56,423 bases of DNA from Acidobacteriota bacterium (GTDB taxonomy: Bacteria > Acidobacteriota > Vicinamibacteria > Vicinamibacterales > UBA2999), in NCBI GenBank assembly GCA_016184455.1, contig JACPCS010000146.1:1-56423 (forward strand), written 5' to 3'. This document shows, piece after piece, positions 53,106 through 56,423 of the stretch; position 1 is the stretch's first letter; each line of letters starts with the position of its first letter. Below the pieces are notes generated by a model. The model was not told the DNA's origin and made no database searches. It saw nothing but the letters and a program-made list of their open reading frames with translations. A program made the position numbers and the translations under genes.

Positions 53106-54005
53106 TCAGAATGTGGCAATCGGATTGACCGGCGAGCCGGTCCCGCCGCGAATCGGCAGCGGCGCGACGGTCAGCAGAAAGTCCCAGCGCTTGCGCGCCG
53201 CCGCGGCGTCGGCCAGCGCCTCGAGATCGCAGTTGTCGAAGAGATGAATCCCCAGCCGCACCAGCGCGAAATCGTGGACCGGACCGCTCTCGCCCTCGAC
53301 GTCCGACGGCGACGTGCTTGGCGGCACGTCGCTGCCGAGCAGCGCGACGTCGCGCGCCTTCAGCCAGGGAAGGACCGATGCGCCGGGACCGGGCCGCATG
53401 CCGGCGTCGCGCCCGAGGTCCCACGGCCCGACGGCGGCCCGCCGCGCCCAGCGCCCGGTACGGATGAACACCGCGTCGCCCGGCATCACCTTGACGGCTG
53501 CGAATTTCTCGAACGCCTCGACGTCCTGTCGCGTGATGACGGTACCCGGCTCCAGGTACGGCACGCCCTTCATGCGGGGAATGTCGATCAGCACGCCGCG
53601 CGTGAAGATGCCGTTCTTCAGGTTCACGATCGAGTTGCGCGCGTGCCCGCCGGCCTTCATGACCGCGTTCGGATCGGGTTTGTACCCGTTGTAGAACACG
53701 CCCTCCTCATTGATGTGCGCCAGCGAATCGAGATGCGTGTGCGCCACCCCGTGGAAGGCCACGCCGAAGCGGTCGGAGCCGATGGCGAGCATCTGCCGCT
53801 CGTACGGCTGCGGGTTGTCGATCGCCTTCTCGGTGTCGACGTCGCGGGCGAGCGAGACCGAAAACCCTTCTTTCACCAGCGCGGCCGCCTGGCGTCGCGT
53901 GGCTGGCGTGATGAGGTTCATCGCGCCGATCTGATCGTCGCTGCCCCAGCGGCCCCAGTTCGACAGCTCCGTCTTCCAGCGCACGTACTGGGCCTTGTCG
54001 ATCAT
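53106..54005 (-). CDS. Cyclase family hydrolase, N-terminus joined to a MOSC remnant
   Basis: 299 residues from ATG 54005. TELSNWGRWGSDDQIGAMNLITPATRRQAAALVKEG is the usual start of large secreted cyclases, and AFHGVAHTHLDSLAHI holds the metal residues; FTRGVLIDIPRMKG and GSDVPPSTSP follow. Relatives known to me have a signal peptide before this point. Here the frame upstream instead reads REVLDEGDIEVGARP, the end of a MOSC domain, so the export signal seems to have been lost at a deletion junction. Activity in the cytoplasm would be possible. The true start remains uncertain. Confidence 0.75.
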   Translation of the reverse strand: MIDKAQYVRWKTELSNWGRWGSDDQIGAMNLITPATRRQAAALVKEGFSVSLARDVDTEKAIDNPQPYERQMLAIGSDRFGVAFHGVAHTHLDSLAHINEEGVFYNGYKPDPNAVMKAGGHARNSIVNLKNGIFTRGVLIDIPRMKGVPYLEPGTVITRQDVEAFEKFAAVKVMPGDAVFIRTGRWARRAAVGPWDLGRDAGMRPGPGASVLPWLKARDVALLGSDVPPSTSPSDVEGESGPVHDFALVRLGIHLFDNCDLEALADAAAARKRWDFLLTVAPLPIRGGTGSPVNPIATF

Positions 54006-54213
54006 CGGCCGCGCGCCAACCTCGATGTCGCCCTCGTCCAACACCTCGCGTCCCACAGCCGGCGGTCGATCAGCGTCACCTGTCGGCCGGCCGCTCTGGG
54101 TCGGCGTTGCCCACCAGCCCCCGGCCGGGACAGAGCGTCGCGCGCGCCACCGGGTCCATCGGGCCACCGTGCGCGCGCTTGATCCAGATGGCCTCGAGGC
54201 GCCCGCGCGTCAT
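54006..54213 (-). pseudogene. MOSC domain gene remnant with internal deletion
   Basis: From ATG 54213 the minus strand reads MTRGRLEAIWIKRAHGGPMD, PVARATLCPGRGLVGNAD, the N-terminus of a MOSC (molybdenum cofactor sulfurase C-terminal-like) protein. Then a shift to another frame gives RQVTLIDRRLWDA, and a third piece, REVLDEGDIEVGARP, is the family C-terminus, in frame with the cyclase. About 80-90 central residues, with the cofactor-binding Cys, are absent. This accounts for half of the 457-base gap; the rest (54214-54462) holds only inverted repeats. Confidence 0.65.
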
Positions 54214-54217
54214 GCCT

Positions 54218-54277
54218 GGACCGCTATGCAGACCCAAGCGCGAATTCTGGACTCGTTGCCAGTCCGCATAGCGGTCC
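54218..54277. repeat. 60-base element bounded by perfect 12-base inverted repeats
   Basis: GGACCGCTATGC (54218-54229) and GCATAGCGGTCC (54266-54277) are perfect inverted copies. A smaller inverted pair GGACT/AGTCC lies inside. It has the look of a small mobile or recombination-site element, or of a long hairpin. No target-site duplication is evident. Confidence 0.6.
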
Positions 54278-54310
54278 TAGGCGCGCGGAGCGCGCGAAGC
54301 AGATACTGCC

Positions 54311-54369
54311 AACCAGCCAAGGGCGAGGCTCCGCAGATCGGGAGAACAAGAGCGAGCCTTTGGCTGGTT
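54311..54369. repeat. Imperfect inverted repeat, possible terminator
   Basis: AACCAGCCAAGG (54311-54322) is matched by CCTTTGGCTGGTT (54357-54369) with one extra base; the plus strand then has TTTT. An inner pair (GCGAGGCT/AGCGAGCCT-like, same orientation) makes the core irregular. It lies downstream of the class I aminotransferase (minus strand) and could terminate its transcript. Confidence 0.45.
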
Positions 54370-54413
54370 TTCGCGGCACAGCATACCTGAGTTGCCTCAT
54401 GTGGGTACGTAGC

Positions 54414-54472
54414 GTCCGGCGACGGGGCCCCCACCGCGCACGCCTGCGCAGTGGGGTGCCCTTCAGCCGGAC
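54414..54472. repeat. Nested palindrome, G+C-rich hairpin family, copy D
   Basis: Outer arms GTCCGGC (54414-54420)/GCCGGAC (54466-54472) enclose an inner stem CCCCACCGCGCA (54429-54440)/TGCGCAGTGGGG (54445-54456) with one mismatch. Orientation is opposite to copies B and C. The outer right arm includes the last codons of the aminotransferase gene, so the element overlaps its stop. Confidence 0.82.
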
Positions 54473-55635
54473 CCGAAGAACGCACGCAGCCGCCCCGCGG
54501 CTTCGGCCAGCTCGGCCGCGTCGGCGTAGCCGTACGACAGGCGCAGGTACCCCTCGCCGCTCGATCCGAACGAGATGCCGGGGATCGTGACGACGTGCGC
54601 GCGCTCGAGCAGGGCGCGCGAGAGGGCCGCGGAGTCGTCACAGCCGTCCACGGCGACAAAGGCGAATAACCCGCCGCGCGTCGGCGTCCAGTGCAGGGCT
54701 GGAATGCGGGCGAGGCCGTCGGCCAGCACGTCGCGCCTGGCGCGCAGCTCGTCGTGAAACGAGAGCGGATACGACCAGCAGTCGCGGACGGCCGCCTCCG
54801 CGGCGATCTGCGAGATCGCCGGCGCGCAAATGATCATCGCGTCCTGCACCTTGACCGCCTGCTGGCAGATGTCGGCATCGGCCAGGAGGTACCCGACCCG
54901 CCACCCCATCATCCCGAACGCCTTCGAAAACGTCCCGACCACGACGACGTTCCGGCGCCAGCCGCCGACGGACGCGGCGCTCCAGTGCGCCCCCTCGTAG
55001 ACGAACTGCATGTAGGTTTCGTCGCTGATGACGAAGACGCCCCGATCCGCCAGCCGTTCCACCATGAGCCGGCCGTCGGCGGCCTCGACGGGTGCGCCGG
55101 TCGGATTGCTCGGATTGCACAGGACGACGGCCTTCGTGCGCGGGGTGAGGTGGGGCTCGACATCGCTCCACCGCACGGCGAACGTGGTGCGATCGGCGAC
55201 CGGCGCCTCGATCGCGGCGGCGCCGGCGGCCACGACCGCCATCCGGTGGTTCGTGAAATACGGCGCCGGCAGGACCACCTCATCACCCGCGTCGACGAGC
55301 GTCGTCAAGGCGAGCGTGAACGCATGGTTGCCGCCGGCAGTAATGATCAGATCGTCGCGCGTCAGCGCGGTCCTCATCGTCGCCCCGAGCCGCTCCGCGA
55401 GAATCGTCCGCAGGCTCGGCAAGCCGGGATCCGTCACGTAGCGGTGCACCTCGGGCCGGTCGAGCGCCTCCCGCGCCGCGGCACGTGCGGCGGCGGGCGG
55501 CTCGAAGAACGGCACGGCCTGCCCGAGCGAGATGACCGAATGCCCGGCCGCCCGCAGCTCCGCGGCGCGGAGATTCAGCGGATCGAACGGCGGAAGCTCC
55601 AGGCTGCGAATGCGCGATCGCGCGGACGGCGGCAC
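54463..55635 (-). CDS. Class I/II pyridoxal-phosphate aminotransferase
   Basis: 390 residues. PLP Lys238 is in VGTFSKAFGMMGWRVGYL; the fold-type I pattern continues with LCNPSNPTGAPVE (Asn), VISDETYMQFVYEG (Asp/Tyr), and a C-terminal Arg-containing LRLSYGYAD that binds the substrate carboxylate. It resembles aspartate/aromatic aminotransferases of subgroup I-gamma; the amino donor is not readable. Start GTG 55635 has no strong ribosome site. The gap 55636-55799 behind the PEGA gene shows no gene. Confidence 0.9.
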   Translation of the reverse strand: MPPSARSRIRSLELPPFDPLNLRAAELRAAGHSVISLGQAVPFFEPPAAARAAAREALDRPEVHRYVTDPGLPSLRTILAERLGATMRTALTRDDLIITAGGNHAFTLALTTLVDAGDEVVLPAPYFTNHRMAVVAAGAAAIEAPVADRTTFAVRWSDVEPHLTPRTKAVVLCNPSNPTGAPVEAADGRLMVERLADRGVFVISDETYMQFVYEGAHWSAASVGGWRRNVVVVGTFSKAFGMMGWRVGYLLADADICQQAVKVQDAMIICAPAISQIAAEAAVRDCWSYPLSFHDELRARRDVLADGLARIPALHWTPTRGGLFAFVAVDGCDDSAALSRALLERAHVVTIPGISFGSSGEGYLRLSYGYADAAELAEAAGRLRAFFGSG

Positions 55636-55799
55636 GAGACGTCATGGTACGTCGGGGCGGTGAAATCAACTATGCGCGTCTGCGGCGGGCCGGTGTAGGA
55701 GTTGTCCACACGCCAACCCATGAATCCGCTGGCCAACACGCTGCAGCAGCATCTCGGCGGGCGGACGCAGGCGGACGCTACAGCTTCGTGAAAAACGCG

Positions 55800-56423
55800 C
55801 TAGTTGCTGGCGGGCGCGTCGCCCTGTCGCAGCCGCTCGCGCGCCCGTTCGACGTCGCGGTGAAAGACGAACAGGCGATCGGCATTCCCGTCGGGATCGG
55901 TGAAGTTGAACTGGCGTCCCCTTGGCAGCTTCACGCGCAGGTTCTTCGCGAGATAGTCCACCTGGAAGGTCTCCAGGTCCAGCAGCCCCGTGCTGAACGC
56001 GTCGTCGCGGTTCGACGTCTCGTACCTGATGCCGGCCGGCGTCGCGACCAGCCGGCCGCGGCACGATCCGACGCCGTGCCGGTGCACGACGTCGATCGAA
56101 GCATTCAATCTGACGTCCCGAAAACGCACCGTGATCTCGCGTCGTCCGGCGGTCACGTCGATCGGCATCGCGATGCCCTCGTACCCTTCTGCGGACACGT
56201 TCAGCTGATGCGTGCCGGGCGTGATGTTCTCCGCCGTCACCGGCGCGGCGCCGATGAACTGTCGATCGATGAACACCTGGGCCCCTGGCACATCGGCCTC
56301 GATGCGCAGCAGCCCCGTCGTCGGCGGCGCGGGCTCCGCAGCCGGGGCCGCAGCCGCCGGCTCCGCGGGCTCGGCGGGAGCGACCGGTTCACGCGCCGCT
56401 CCGGCGCGAGGCTCCGGTTCGGC
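55800..56423 (-). CDS. PEGA domain protein (5' end outside window)
   Basis: At least 208 codons. The visible start is an Ala/Pro/Glu-rich linker (about 35 residues), then a PEGA domain: GLLRIEADVPGAQVFIDRQF, IGAAPVTAENITPGTHQLNV, SAEGYEGIAMPIDVTAGR. The C-terminal half FRDVRLNASIDVVHRHGVGSCRG, RLVATPAGIRYETSN and FNFTDPDGNADRLFVFHRDV looks like a small pleckstrin-like beta domain. PEGA modules are common in cell-surface or kinase-linked proteins of this phylum. The missing upstream part could be a kinase or membrane anchor. Confidence 0.8.
   Translation of the reverse strand, partial: AEPEPRAGAAREPVAPAEPAEPAAAAPAAEPAPPTTGLLRIEADVPGAQVFIDRQFIGAAPVTAENITPGTHQLNVSAEGYEGIAMPIDVTAGRREITVRFRDVRLNASIDVVHRHGVGSCRGRLVATPAGIRYETSNRDDAFSTGLLDLETFQVDYLAKNLRVKLPRGRQFNFTDPDGNADRLFVFHRDVERARERLRQGDAPASN

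Overview
The window is G+C-rich bacterial chromosome. Its gene content points to Acidobacteriota, most likely class Vicinamibacteria: an Oar-type TonB receptor with an N-terminal carboxypeptidase-regulatory domain, two DUF4159 proteins, DUF6152, DUF885 and DUF3237 proteins, a reaction-centre-type dihaem cytochrome, and many secreted amidohydrolase, cyclase and NHL proteins with signal or Tat peptides. The assignment is an inference from families; no rRNA or tRNA gene was found.

Layout. 1-3660: str operon on the minus strand (rpsL-rpsG-fusA-tuf, tuf cut by the window edge) behind a long structured leader. 3666-8685: exported EEP phosphatase, DUF4159, CaiB-type CoA transferase, MatB-like acyl-CoA synthetase, Bcp peroxiredoxin. 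8693-16185: TonB receptor with three small secreted proteins, dihaem cytochrome, macro-domain protein, broken isoaspartyl peptidase. 16182-25531: cyclase, G8/beta-helix protein, a 53-residue membrane protein, VanZ and zinc-ribbon pair, amidase, DUF3237, NTF2-like, an MBL hydrolase carrying EF-hand loops, SMP-30. 25663-27050: a graveyard of three toxin-antitoxin modules and an IS110 fragment. 27063-30667: frdABCD plus a small Cys-rich protein. 30894-36288: truncated secreted protein, DUF885, SWIB protein, amidohydrolase, beta-barrel. 36328-45036: reductive pyrimidine degradation (preA, NCS1 permease, dihydropyrimidinase, beta-ureidopropionase, omega-aminotransferase), with a kelch protein coupled to the operon. 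44942-56423: SRPBCC-like protein, Tat-exported ThDP enzyme with a deleted active-site segment, cytochrome c, EamA and Nramp-like transporters, second DUF4159, NHL protein, cupin, cyclase joined to a MOSC remnant, aminotransferase, PEGA protein (partial).

Three themes stand out. (1) Six arrays of exact 7-bp units fill gene-to-gene spacers. Several begin on the stop codon of the upstream gene and repeat a stop triplet in every unit. They come as 28-bp one-sided arrays (4 units) or 70-bp mirrored arrays (10 units). This is the best candidate for an undescribed system here. (2) A family of G+C-rich perfect hairpins (CCCCACCGCGC / GCGCGGTGGGG type) occurs in five places, once inside a coding sequence. 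(3) Several genes carry clean internal deletions or chimeric junctions (isoaspartyl peptidase, ThDP enzyme, MOSC, a secreted protein, hicA/parD, brnT/IS110), which suggests deletion-driven erosion around an otherwise orderly set of operons.
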